From Pirellula sp. (GTDB taxonomy: Bacteria; Planctomycetota; Planctomycetia; Pirellulales; Pirellulaceae): 56,316 bases of DNA. Both the position numbers and the translations under genes were made by a program. Of this stretch, positions 1-7,782 are shown piece after piece (within the stretch, counting starts at the first letter, position 1; each line of letters starts with the position of its first letter). The stretch is from positions 1 to 56,316 of the forward strand of contig JAJTFB010000027.1 in assembly GCA_021300015.1 (NCBI GenBank). Direction: 5' to 3'. Under the pieces are notes generated by a model. The model ran no database searches, was not told the DNA's origin, and was given only the letters and a program-made list of their open reading frames with translations.

Positions 1-155
1 TATTCTGGAAAATCCAAGCTCAGGCCTCTTTGATTTGCCCGACCTACCTTGGTTGGAGGCTTGAGGCAGCACCCTCGATTGGCCGATGCACACCGGCAGA
101 CAAGTGCCGCCCTCTGGGCTAAAACCAAACAGCCACAAGCAGAACGATTGAGCAT

Positions 156-590
156 CTATAAGGCGAAAAAATCATCCTCCAGTTGAGGGTATTGCACGAG
201 TTTTTCACCGGTCTGGTTTTGGACTCTTGGGTACTTGGTCCCTTTGGCGGGTTCATTAGGACGCTTCCTGCTTCGCGAGATTTTAAAGACCCACTCATCT
301 CCCCAGTCAAAGAGGTAGAAGAGGTATCGATCCGGCGGCAGGGGGAACATGTCTTTGAGTTTTTTGGGTATGACTCGACCGTCATCGTCATCGAACATTG
401 TGCGGCTACGGCTTCTATCGGTCCTCGAAATGAAGAAGCAATAGAGATGATCGTTATCGAAGTCGACAGCGTCTTGGATGGCGTAGTGCAGGTCTTCGAG
501 CGTCGATGATTCATCGATTTCGATGTCGGCCGACCATCCATTTTTATAATACAAAGCTCGAATCAGGGTAATTTTCAGCGTGATGATCAT
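156..590 (-). CDS. Plasmid pRiA4b ORF-3-like protein
   Basis: A 144-residue protein that resembles the plasmid pRiA4b ORF-3 family (PF07929). That family is often found near mobile elements, and its molecular function is unknown. The features that fit are the opening beta-strand with LKITL, the segment LEDLHYAIQDAVDFDNDHLY near residues 31-50, and the hallmark LFDWGDEWVF near residues 93-102. There is no signal peptide or membrane segment, so it is probably cytoplasmic. It stands alone, on the same strand as the tRNA-Val gene about 475 bases upstream of its start. Family membership is fairly secure; nothing is known of its role here. Confidence 0.75.
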   Translation of the reverse strand: MIITLKITLIRALYYKNGWSADIEIDESSTLEDLHYAIQDAVDFDNDHLYCFFISRTDRSRSRTMFDDDDGRVIPKKLKDMFPLPPDRYLFYLFDWGDEWVFKISRSRKRPNEPAKGTKYPRVQNQTGEKLVQYPQLEDDFFAL

Positions 591-991
591 CGTGCCTCCT
601 TGGTAGTCAAATTTTGCGATTGGATTCTACCAGAAACGGCGGCTCAGATCAGTGCCGTACGGCGTTCTTGAAGCAGGGCGATTCCTCGCTTGGCCTCGAT
701 GATTGAGGGGGTCGAGATTGGCGGTTTCAGTGTCCAGGAAATCGTCGATCTCCTAGCCCATCAACGCAACCTGTGTGAACCTTGCATTGCTGCGCGACCG
801 AGGTGTCGCCATGCCAGTCCCACGATTCGATCTCAAAATTCCGCTCGGCTGCGCGATGCTCAAGCCTTATTCCGAGCTCTTGGACTTGGCGACCTTCGCG
901 CCTTTGCGGTGAGTTTCGCACGCTTTCCGACGGCGCACCGGCCCAAAAATCCCTAAAGAACCCGACCTAGCGAAAGCGGGTCTGCGAAACG
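591..991. other. Gene-free stretch
   Basis: No convincing gene is seen here. An 88-codon reading frame at 690-956 on the + strand has no recognisable motif and no plausible ribosome binding site. Its frame and the other strand are about equally open. The stretch separates the pRiA4b ORF-3-like gene from the tRNA terminator. Confidence 0.5.
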
Positions 992-1018
992 AAAAAACCC
1001 AAGGAATCCCTTGGGTTT
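992..1018 (-). terminator. Intrinsic terminator of tRNA-Val
   Basis: Read on the - strand, AAACCCAAGG and CCTTGGGTTT form a perfect 10-bp stem with a 4-base loop, and the T-run TTTTTT follows (complement of 992-997). It lies about 47 bases beyond the 3' end of the tRNA-Val gene, as expected for its terminator. Confidence 0.85.
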
Positions 1019-1064
1019 GTCTCGATCTGTCGTCTTTAGGCCGACGCTGGCTTTTCACTAGGAA

Positions 1065-1138
1065 TAGGCGATATTGGACTCGAACCAACGACCTCAACGA
1101 TGTCAACGTTGCGCTCTAACCAACTGAGCTAACCGCCC
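1065..1138 (-). tRNA. trnV: tRNA-Val (anticodon GAC)
   Basis: The - strand reads GGGCGGT at the 5' acceptor arm, a GCTC/GAGC D-arm around AGTTGGTTA, an anticodon arm CAACG-TTGACAT-CGTTG with anticodon GAC, and a T-arm GTTGG-TTCGAGT-CCAAT. The acceptor closes with ATCGCCT and discriminator A. The acceptor stem has G-U pairs at its first and sixth positions. The length is 74 nt, and CCA is not encoded; the bases after the discriminator are TTCC. The anticodon reads GUC and GUU codons. Confidence 0.95.
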
Positions 1139-1364
1139 GCTTTTCTTGCGTACCCGAGATTGTCTGGCTCGGACCGGGATTGTCAAGTCCAAGCCGAATC
1201 GATACCCTCGACCTTGGTTGCCCAGCCGACGCAAGAGGTGTATCCTTTTGTTCGGCTTTCGCGGCTCAACCCATCGCCCATTTTACCCGCTTTTCCTAGA
1301 TTTTTCCCAAGGCTCTCGCCTACCACGCTCCAGCGTCCAAGGCGATCAAAATTAGTTCCACACA

Positions 1365-2693
1365 ATGTCCAATACCCACCGCGTCGTTATCACCGGACTT
1401 GGCGTCATCTCCCCCCTAGGCCGCCAACTCGACGAGTTCTGGAACCACCTGGCCCTCCAAAAATCAGGGATCGGCCCCCTCTCCAGCTTGCCCCTGGACG
1501 TTATCCCTTGCAAATTCGGCGGACAAGCCTCCTGCTTTACCGGCGAAATCTCCGAATTCGGCCCCCTCGACAAAAACCTGCAACGGTCCATCAAAAAGAA
1601 CCAAAAAGTCATGTGCAGGGAAATCGAAATGGGGGTCGCCGCCTGCCAACTCGCCCTGCATGACTCCGGTCTGGCGAACCCCGAACTCCGTGACCCAGAC
1701 CGCTTCGGCATCGTCTTCGGCAGCGATTACATCATCACCCGCCCCGAAGAATTCGGCGACGGTATCGCCGCTTGCCGAGACGATTCCCACGAATTCCAAA
1801 TGCCCATGTGGCCCCAAACCGGTCGACCCCAGGTCAACCCGCTGTGGCTCCTGAAGTACCTTCCCAATATGCCCGCAAGCCACGTGGCGATCTACAACGA
1901 CCTGCGAGGACCAAGCAACTCCGTGACGATCCGAGAAGCCTCCAGCGCCGCCTCGATCGTCGAAGCCGTCTCGGCCATCCGACGAGGGGCCGCCGATGTG
2001 ATGATCGCAGGTGCCACCGGCTCGCGCATGGAACCCCTGCGGGCCTTGAACTTCATGTCCACCGAACCGATGGCCAGCCACCGCGATAACCCCGCCGAAA
2101 TGGCCCGTCCCTACGACTTGACCCGCGACGGAAACCTCGTCGGCGAAGGTGCCGGCGCCCTGGTCCTCGAATCCTTCGATCGCGCTGTGGCTCGCGGCGC
2201 GAAAATCTGGGGCGAAATCGTCGGCGGTGCAAGCTCCGCAGTCGGGGATGTCACCGGAAAAAATGCCCATCGCGATCATATCCGAACCGCGATCGCCAAC
2301 GTTACCCGAAACCTGCTCGACCAAGCCACCAAAGCCGGTGTCGACTTGGCTCCCGACCAATGGCACTTCCACGGCTGCGGCAAAAGCGATGTCCAAGGCG
2401 ATGCGAGCGAAGCGGCCGGAATCCGCGATGCGCTGGGCGATCGCGATGTCCCCGTGACCGCCGCAAAAAGCTACTTCGGGAACCTCGGTGCAGGCTCCGG
2501 TTCGGTCGAGATCATCGCCAGCCTCCTGGCCCTCGAACACCAACAACTCTTCCCAGTCCTGAACACCAAAACCGTCGACCCAAAATGCCCAATCCGCGTC
2601 GCGAAATCCTCAGACCCCGCAGGACATGCCTTCGCCCACGTGGCTTACTCCACCCAAGGCCAAGCATGCGGCGTTTTTGTCAGACGCATTTAG
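1365..2693 (+). CDS. Beta-ketoacyl synthase homologue lacking the active-site Cys
   Basis: A 442-residue protein with the thiolase fold of FabF/KAS II condensing enzymes, opening with RVVITGLGVISPLG and close to the usual family length of about 410. Aligning GPSNSVTIREASS (from Gly182) with GPSISIATACTSG of FabF puts Glu191 at the position of the catalytic Cys. The first catalytic His is kept (His336 in HFHGCG) and so is the Lys (Lys368 in KSYFGN). The second His is replaced by Asn373. Normal condensation therefore looks impossible. Known Cys-less relatives (KSQ, chain-length factors) decarboxylate malonyl-ACP or act as partner subunits, but those carry Gln; whether Glu behaves likewise is unknown. 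No acyl carrier protein or other fatty-acid gene lies beside it. The next gene, a DUF1648 protein, starts 86 bases downstream. Confidence 0.9.
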   Translation: MSNTHRVVITGLGVISPLGRQLDEFWNHLALQKSGIGPLSSLPLDVIPCKFGGQASCFTGEISEFGPLDKNLQRSIKKNQKVMCREIEMGVAACQLALHDSGLANPELRDPDRFGIVFGSDYIITRPEEFGDGIAACRDDSHEFQMPMWPQTGRPQVNPLWLLKYLPNMPASHVAIYNDLRGPSNSVTIREASSAASIVEAVSAIRRGAADVMIAGATGSRMEPLRALNFMSTEPMASHRDNPAEMARPYDLTRDGNLVGEGAGALVLESFDRAVARGAKIWGEIVGGASSAVGDVTGKNAHRDHIRTAIANVTRNLLDQATKAGVDLAPDQWHFHGCGKSDVQGDASEAAGIRDALGDRDVPVTAAKSYFGNLGAGSGSVEIIASLLALEHQQLFPVLNTKTVDPKCPIRVAKSSDPAGHAFAHVAYSTQGQACGVFVRRI

Positions 2694-2779
2694 TCCAACC
2701 GCAGTCGGGAAATTGACCCGATCGGTCCCGAAGCCGACTTTCGAGTACGAGTCCCCTCACATTCTGCGGGAGAGCCAAA

Positions 2780-3289
2780 ATGCTGAGCCTGCGGAATATC
2801 GCGATCGGCCAAGCAGTCCTCTGGTTGCTTGCACTTGCACAAAATAGCTTCTACTGGCACTACCTCCCCGAACGCGTCGCAACCCATTTCAACGGCTCGG
2901 GAAAACCCGACGGCTGGATGAGCCGCGATAACGCGACGATGACCATGATGGCCCTCCAAACCCTTATGCCGCTGATGTTCATCGGCTTGGGATACGCCAT
3001 CTACCGCATCCCGACCTCCCTGATCAATATCCCTCACCGCGAATTCTGGTTCCATCCCGATCGCCGAGATGCCGCCATCCAATTCATCGCTCGAAACACC
3101 GCCGTCTTCTCACTCGGCCTCTCGCTGTTCTTTATGGGCATCAACCACCTGACGTTCCGCGCCAATACCAACGGTGGAATCCTCGAACCTGTCGGATTCT
3201 GGATTCTCATGGGCACCTTCCTTGCCTTCACGAGCGTTTGGGTTTTCTGGCTCCTAGCACGCTTCAGCCTTCCAAAGAACCATCGATAA
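2780..3289 (+). CDS. DUF1648-domain membrane protein
   Basis: A 169-residue inner-membrane protein. The segment WHYLPERVATHFNGSGKPDG near residues 26-45 matches the DUF1648 signature also found in SdpI-type immunity proteins. Around it are about four hydrophobic segments, near residues 5-22, 55-75, 107-123 and 138-160. The start is supported by GGGAG eight bases upstream. It follows the ketoacyl-synthase homologue by 86 bases and could be cotranscribed with it. The domain's function is unknown. SdpI itself protects against a toxic peptide, but nothing here shows that role. Confidence 0.75.
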   Translation: MLSLRNIAIGQAVLWLLALAQNSFYWHYLPERVATHFNGSGKPDGWMSRDNATMTMMALQTLMPLMFIGLGYAIYRIPTSLINIPHREFWFHPDRRDAAIQFIARNTAVFSLGLSLFFMGINHLTFRANTNGGILEPVGFWILMGTFLAFTSVWVFWLLARFSLPKNHR

Positions 3290-3521
3290 GCCCCGTTCAC
3301 GCGACAGAACGAAGCAGCCACTCCCCACAGGCCCAGGACCGTCAAATCGACATTTAGAACGTTTCAAGGAAACGTGGGTTTTAAGGCTAAAGATCTCGGC
3401 TCCTAAGGGGATTTGGTAGCAGCAGCCTGACTCGCCTTGGCCTACTCGGGGATACCGGAGGAGCTCAGGGTCAGGCGGAAGTCCCCAACGGCTTCCCGAC
3501 GGCCAGCGGAGGATTTTTCCA

Positions 3522-3553
3522 GTGTAGAGCCATTGTCCCCAATGGCTCTACAC
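3522..3553. repeat. REP-like hairpin, copy 1
   Basis: GTGTAGAGCCATTG and CAATGGCTCTACAC form a perfect 14-bp stem around the loop TCCC. The inner part, ATTG-TCCC-CAAT, recurs in inverted orientation 70 bases downstream. The arm carries GTAG, the tetranucleotide found at the base of many REP hairpins. Confidence 0.8.
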
Positions 3554-3623
3554 GACGCTTTAGCGGCGGCGTCTTACGGCTGTTCGGCTGTTTGCCTTAC
3601 TAGCTGCGGTGGCTTCGGGCTCC

Positions 3624-3645
3624 GATCGATTGGGGACAATCGATC
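3624..3645. repeat. REP-like hairpin, copy 2 (inverted)
   Basis: GATCGATTG and CAATCGATC form a perfect 9-bp stem around GGGA. On the - strand it reads GTAGATCGATTG-TCCC-CAATCGATC, which is the same design as copy 1 (GTAGAGCCATTG-TCCC). The stem bases differ but pairing is kept. Confidence 0.75.
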
Positions 3646-3851
3646 TACCATCATCCACGCTCGAACACTCTAGAAACCGCTGAATATTTAGACTTGGGCT
3701 GCCCTTCGCCACCCGTCTTCGAATTGCTAGCACAAAACCCCTCTTTTCGAGCCGACGGGACCTGATTTCGGGGCCTGATTTCCGACAAGTACTACGGAAC
3801 GTTAAAGTCTCGGTAGGAGGCAGGCCGACGACACTGAAACGGATTGTAAGG

Positions 3852-5711
3852 ATGGTGACGGATTTGCTGGTTGCGACGGTTTTGAAGACAAGGGAGTCTA
3901 TGGTAGGCATCGTAGCGAAGACACAGCATGCCTACGCGCTCGATCCGAAACGGTCTTTAGGAATCCATCGCAAGTCGATCCGAGTCCTAGGATTCGCGTT
4001 TGCTTGGGTTCTAGGTTCCTTCGGAGTGGTCCTCGGACAAGAGCTTCCAACGGTCCCGCAGGTGCTCCCCAGGCCGATCGGATCGCCCAGCCCAGCCTCC
4101 GAGCCTCAGGGCAAATCCTCTGCGGTCTTGGACTTGATCTACCCGCTCTCGAACGCAGACGCCAAGCTCGAGCTTTTCATTGGACAAGCTCGGACACTGA
4201 CGCTGAAAAAACCGATCGCCGAGGGCAAGGTCGTCGGAGTGGTCGCAGTGGGAGACCCGAGCATTGCGGACTTCGAAATCCTCCCGAACCCTCGTATGTT
4301 GCGGTTATCGGGAAAGCGTGCTGGGGTGACGGACCTGACGATCATCTTGGCGGACGATTCGAGTCTGACCCTTCAGGTTTTTGTGCAGTACGATCTTGAG
4401 CTTTTACAAGCTCAGGTGCATCAGCGATTCCCCGATGCCGACATCAAAATTTCCCAGTTGCGAGAAAGCTTGATTCTCGAGGGACAAGTGCGCAGCGCTG
4501 CGGTTGCGGCCCAAATTGTTGCGATCGCCGAAGCTTGGATGCCCAAAGGTTCAGGAACATCAAGAAACGCATCGGGCAGTGGGGCTCGGCAAGGGGCCGA
4601 GCTCATGCAGTCGATCGAAGAGAAAGCGACCGTGGATCCCGACCCCAATACTCCTGAAGCGAGTCAGGACTTTGCAGGGATGGAAGTGGGAAATCGGTCC
4701 CCGTCGAGCGGTCAAGCCACCGCCGGTAGTATTCTGAATCTGCTCCGAGTCCCCGGCACGCAGCAGATCATGTTGCAGGTTCGAGTCGCGGAACTCAACC
4801 GTACAGGGATGCGTGAAGTCGGCGCGGATTGGATTTTCGCATCCAACAACGGCGACGTCATCGGTACCAACATCAGCGGCAATGTGGTGACGGCCCAGGG
4901 TACGGTCGGAAGCAATGGGCTTTCCTCGTCCGGCACCGGCAACGTGCTTGGATCCAACGGGACTGCGTTCGGAATATTCCCAAGTGCCAACTTTGACGTA
5001 CTTTTGCGAATTCTGCGAAAGAACGCCTTGCTGTCGATTCTCGCAGAACCAAACCTTGTGGCCATGAGCGGGCACGAAGCTAGTTTTCTAGCGGGCGGTC
5101 AATTTCCCGTACCGGTCGTAAGCGGGCTAGGGGGACAGGTCTCCATCCAGTACAAGGACTTTGGTGTGCAATTGAGATTCACTCCGACAATCATCGATGA
5201 GGAAACGATACGTTTGAATGTTGCGCCCGAGGTCAGCACCATCGACGAATCGATAGGAACGACCCTGGTACCCGGCGGTATCCCCACTCCTGGAATCAAC
5301 ACCCGCAAAGTCAATACGACCGTCGAGATGCGAGAGGGCGAAACGCTTGCGCTGGCCGGCTTGCTCGAAGTCGCTATCGATGCGCAAACCACCCGCATCC
5401 CCGGACTCGGCGATCTGCCTTACCTGGGCCCATTCTTCAGCAACACCACGCATCAGCGTGTCGAGAAGGAATTGCTGGTGCTCGTCACGCCATTCTTCGT
5501 CGCCGCAAGTCCGAACTGCGAGCAGTTTGCGCTACCGGGTTCGGATCTGCTAGAGCCCAACGATTTGGAGTTTTACCTACTAGGTCGCATCGAGGGAAAG
5601 ACCGGGCGTTCCTTCGGTACGACGCAGTCTTGGGAGGACCCGTGGAACTGCGTCGAGAGGATGAAGCTCGAGCGTCAGTGTATTCATGGTCCTGTAGGAT
5701 TTTCAAGGTAA
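3852..5711 (+). CDS. cpaC: Tad/Flp pilus secretin (CpaC/RcpA type)
   Basis: A 619-residue outer-membrane secretin through which the Flp pilus would emerge. A secretion signal covers residues 41-63 (hydrophobic core VLGFAFAWVLGSFGVVLG). Residues 105-178 match the pilus-assembly N-terminal domain of CpaC proteins. Residues 180-230 resemble a BON-like segment (LILEGQVRSAAVAAQIV). Residues 300-555 form the secretin domain, with FDVLLRILRKNALLSILAEP, an SGLGGQVSIQYKDFGVQLRF strand region and IPGLGDLPYLGPFF near the end. The start at 3852 leaves a long n-region. An ATG at 3900 with GGAG just upstream would give a more ordinary signal peptide and is an equally good choice. It heads a + strand unit with the next two genes and converges on the rest of the pilus operon, whereas cpaC usually sits beside cpaB. 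Confidence 0.9.
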   Translation: MVTDLLVATVLKTRESMVGIVAKTQHAYALDPKRSLGIHRKSIRVLGFAFAWVLGSFGVVLGQELPTVPQVLPRPIGSPSPASEPQGKSSAVLDLIYPLSNADAKLELFIGQARTLTLKKPIAEGKVVGVVAVGDPSIADFEILPNPRMLRLSGKRAGVTDLTIILADDSSLTLQVFVQYDLELLQAQVHQRFPDADIKISQLRESLILEGQVRSAAVAAQIVAIAEAWMPKGSGTSRNASGSGARQGAELMQSIEEKATVDPDPNTPEASQDFAGMEVGNRSPSSGQATAGSILNLLRVPGTQQIMLQVRVAELNRTGMREVGADWIFASNNGDVIGTNISGNVVTAQGTVGSNGLSSSGTGNVLGSNGTAFGIFPSANFDVLLRILRKNALLSILAEPNLVAMSGHEASFLAGGQFPVPVVSGLGGQVSIQYKDFGVQLRFTPTIIDEETIRLNVAPEVSTIDESIGTTLVPGGIPTPGINTRKVNTTVEMREGETLALAGLLEVAIDAQTTRIPGLGDLPYLGPFFSNTTHQRVEKELLVLVTPFFVAASPNCEQFALPGSDLLEPNDLEFYLLGRIEGKTGRSFGTTQSWEDPWNCVERMKLERQCIHGPVGFSR

Positions 5712-5715
5712 TCGC

Positions 5716-6450
5716 ATGCGAAAACAACCTAACTGGAATCGAGTTGCGGCGCAATCCATCGGGCTTGCCGTGATCCTTGTCTTTGCACCGGATCGTGAAC
5801 TCTTTGCGTTTCAGGAACCCTCGGTCTGCTCGCGCTGCCAAAACATTGGCTCATGCGTCCCGAAAATGCAAGACTACCCTGCCTTCCAGAGCACCTACGG
5901 GAATCCTTATCGAATCAGCGATTGCCGCAATGAGGACTGCCAGAGCTCGGCCGTCCAACGATGGAAACGGAGCATGCAGCAGAGCCATTGGGGCTATCCA
6001 GAGCACTTTCAGAAAAATGCATTTGGCGCTGCAAACCGAAACGCTTTTTCGGCAAATATCCGAGATGGAGCCCTCGAAAAAACGATCCTTTATCAAATAG
6101 ACTTCTACCCAGAAAATTCGCCACAAGCCCACATGCTCACCCCCAAGGGTCTTGAACGACTGGAAAAAGCCCTATGTGTCTCTCAAGCTTATGGAACCGG
6201 TCTGCAATTCGAGCAAGCCGAGCGCGCCGAATTGAACGACCAGCGTCGCGCGTGGTTGGCTGAACATCCCGAAGTACTTGCTGCGGGAATCTCCTCGGTC
6301 GATATCCGACAGGCAAAGCGTCCGATGGGAATCCAAGCCGCAGAGGCGATACGACGCTACCAGCAGGGCATCTCCAGTCCGGTCGGCGGGGCACCGTTAT
6401 ACCAAAATTCCGCATCGCCCGCAGGTCTTCCTCAATCGGGTGTTCGTTAA
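5716..6450 (+). CDS. Cys-rich exported protein of the Tad locus
   Basis: A 244-residue protein starting 4 bases after the secretin stop, so almost certainly cotranscribed with it. A hydrophobic stretch (residues 11-24) suggests export. It is followed by a Cys cluster (C38, C41, C47, C70, C75) in CSRCQNIGSC and CRNEDC contexts, which could be disulphides or a metal site. The part after residue 120 (TILYQIDFYP then LTPKGLERLEKAL) faintly resembles the OmpA-like peptidoglycan-binding pattern, but this is weak. Position suggests a periplasmic or envelope accessory protein of the secretin. I do not recognise the family. Confidence 0.6.
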   Translation: MRKQPNWNRVAAQSIGLAVILVFAPDRELFAFQEPSVCSRCQNIGSCVPKMQDYPAFQSTYGNPYRISDCRNEDCQSSAVQRWKRSMQQSHWGYPEHFQKNAFGAANRNAFSANIRDGALEKTILYQIDFYPENSPQAHMLTPKGLERLEKALCVSQAYGTGLQFEQAERAELNDQRRAWLAEHPEVLAAGISSVDIRQAKRPMGIQAAEAIRRYQQGISSPVGGAPLYQNSASPAGLPQSGVR

Positions 6451-6467
6451 GGACGGCTACTCTACCT

Positions 6468-7223
6468 ATGCGAAATACCTTCCAACAACTTGTGCTTCTC
6501 GCTGCAGTCTTCGTTTGGCCTGCAATCTCAGGCTGCAGTTCCTGGCGATCCTGGCAAGCCACACCTGATTCCAAATCCAAATCTTCGATCGCTCAGAAGC
6601 CTCTAGGGATATTCGGTGCAAAGCCTGACACACGCCAAGCGCAAATCGATCTGCTGATGGCTGCTGCCGAACAGGCTGAAGCAAAACGCGAGGATCCAGA
6701 GGCGATGAAAAAATACCAAGAAGTCCTCGCCATGGATCGGAAAAACACGATGGCACACCATCGACTAGCCCTGATTTCCGTCCGATTGTCCGCGAGCGAG
6801 CAAGCCAAAGAGCACTTTGAAACCGCCCTGGAGTTGTCTCCATCGGACGATTCGATCCTGGCCGACTATGCCTATTGGCACTACCTAAACGGCAGAAATC
6901 AAGACGCTCTGCACTGGGTTGATCAAGGCTTAAAAAAGTCCCCCTATTTTCAGAGGTACCACAACATCAAAGGGCTCGCCCAGGCCCGTGAACGCCAATT
7001 CGAACCTGCCGTTGCCAGCTTCCTGGCCTCGGGATGCAACCAACAAGAGGCTTGGGCAAACATCGGACACGTGCTGTTGCTCGATGGAGATGTCCAATCC
7101 GCCGAATACTGGATAGGCCACGCGGCTCAAAGCGATCAAGGATCCCAGGTCGCCAAAAAGACCCACAAGGTTATCCAAGCCTCCTACGAATCGTCGCAGC
7201 CTCAGGCTCCCATAGCTCGGTAG
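6468..7223 (+). CDS. tadD: TPR lipoprotein, TadD-like
   Basis: A 251-residue putative lipoprotein. The signal ends in the lipobox-like AISGC with Cys23. Tetratricopeptide repeats follow: KYQEVLAMDRKNTMAHHRLA, then AKEHFETALELSPSDDSILA, then further helical pairs to about residue 230. TadD proteins are TPR lipoproteins that help place the secretin in the outer membrane, and its position 17 bases after the Cys-rich gene in the secretin unit fits. Its last 22 bases overlap the 3' end of the convergent prepilin peptidase gene. Assignment as TadD rests on architecture and context, since TPRs alone are not specific. Confidence 0.75.
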   Translation: MRNTFQQLVLLAAVFVWPAISGCSSWRSWQATPDSKSKSSIAQKPLGIFGAKPDTRQAQIDLLMAAAEQAEAKREDPEAMKKYQEVLAMDRKNTMAHHRLALISVRLSASEQAKEHFETALELSPSDDSILADYAYWHYLNGRNQDALHWVDQGLKKSPYFQRYHNIKGLAQARERQFEPAVASFLASGCNQQEAWANIGHVLLLDGDVQSAEYWIGHAAQSDQGSQVAKKTHKVIQASYESSQPQAPIAR

Positions 7224-7777
7224 GATTCGATCATCAGGACCCCGATCGCGACGGGAACCGCATACGGTATCAAAACCGATCGCCGATCCGCTGAGCCATA
7301 AATATCATCGATCCGTGCCTTGTTGCAAACCGCGCTCGAGCCGAGCTCCCGGATCCCTCTGATTTCCATGGCAAGACCGGCTCGCGGTGCCTGTCGGACC
7401 ATGCCGATGTACCTGAAGGCTATCGATGCCAAGCAGAGTACTCCCAGTAGGATGCTGCTTACGAGAAACACACCGACAATGCCACGAGGGCCGTACCATG
7501 CACCCAACGCAGCCAGCCATTTGACATCTCCGGCGGTAACTCCGCCCATAGCATAAAAAGGAATAAGCAAGCCAAATCCGACCAGAACGCCCAAAAGCCC
7601 CATAGCAGTACCAGTCCAAAGCGTATTGCTTGCGCTCCAGACCAATCCCATCATCAGCGTCAGCAATACCGCACGATTGGAGATACGATAATGCAAAAGA
7701 TCGCCCCATGCGACTAGAGTCGTGATCGCCAGCACCATGGAGGACTTGAGAGAGAAAACAAAAAGGTCGTCGTGCAT
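7202..7777 (-). CDS. tadV: Prepilin peptidase, TadV/CpaA type (A24)
   Basis: A 191-residue, multi-pass aspartic peptidase that would cleave the leader of the Flp pilin and of the TadE-like pseudopilins. The first catalytic Asp is Asp26 in GDLLHYRISN. The second is Asp84 in GGVTAGDVKW. The usual GxGD there reads TAGD, so the first Gly is replaced by Thr. About six hydrophobic segments are present. The start at 7777 lies 5 bases after the tadG stop, and a longer upstream frame runs into tadG and is not needed. It is the last gene of the nine-gene pilus operon and its end overlaps the convergent tadD-like gene by 22 bases. Confidence 0.85.
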   Translation of the reverse strand: MHDDLFVFSLKSSMVLAITTLVAWGDLLHYRISNRAVLLTLMMGLVWSASNTLWTGTAMGLLGVLVGFGLLIPFYAMGGVTAGDVKWLAALGAWYGPRGIVGVFLVSSILLGVLCLASIAFRYIGMVRQAPRAGLAMEIRGIRELGSSAVCNKARIDDIYGSADRRSVLIPYAVPVAIGVLMIESYRAMGA

Positions 7778-7782
7778 CGCAA

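Larger units (their letters stand above)
3290..3851. other. Gene-free stretch with hairpins
   Basis: A 562-base stretch without a credible gene. It holds two strong hairpins (3522-3553 and 3624-3645, listed separately). A weaker related one lies at 3477-3496, where GGAAG and CTTCC flank TCCCCAACGG. A 78-codon frame at 3437-3673 runs straight through the palindromes and has no coding character. The promoter of the secretin gene should lie in the last 150 bases, but no clear -35/-10 or -24/-12 is seen. Confidence 0.6.

Noticed and set aside
2-64. A possible 3' end of a gene entering from the left, ending ...LFDLPDLPWLEA
   Set aside because: Only 20 codons are visible and a second frame is also open to 119, so it cannot be supported.
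867-1106. A 79-codon frame on the - strand overlapping the tRNA
   Set aside because: It reads through half of tRNA-Val and its terminator, so it cannot be coding.
1464-2546. A 360-codon open frame antisense to the ketoacyl-synthase gene
   Set aside because: It mirrors the real gene, and its Gly/Asp/His-rich product matches no family. It is a by-product of codon bias.
3437-3673. A 78-codon frame in the gap before the secretin gene
   Set aside because: It reads through perfect palindromes, has no ribosome site and no recognisable sequence.
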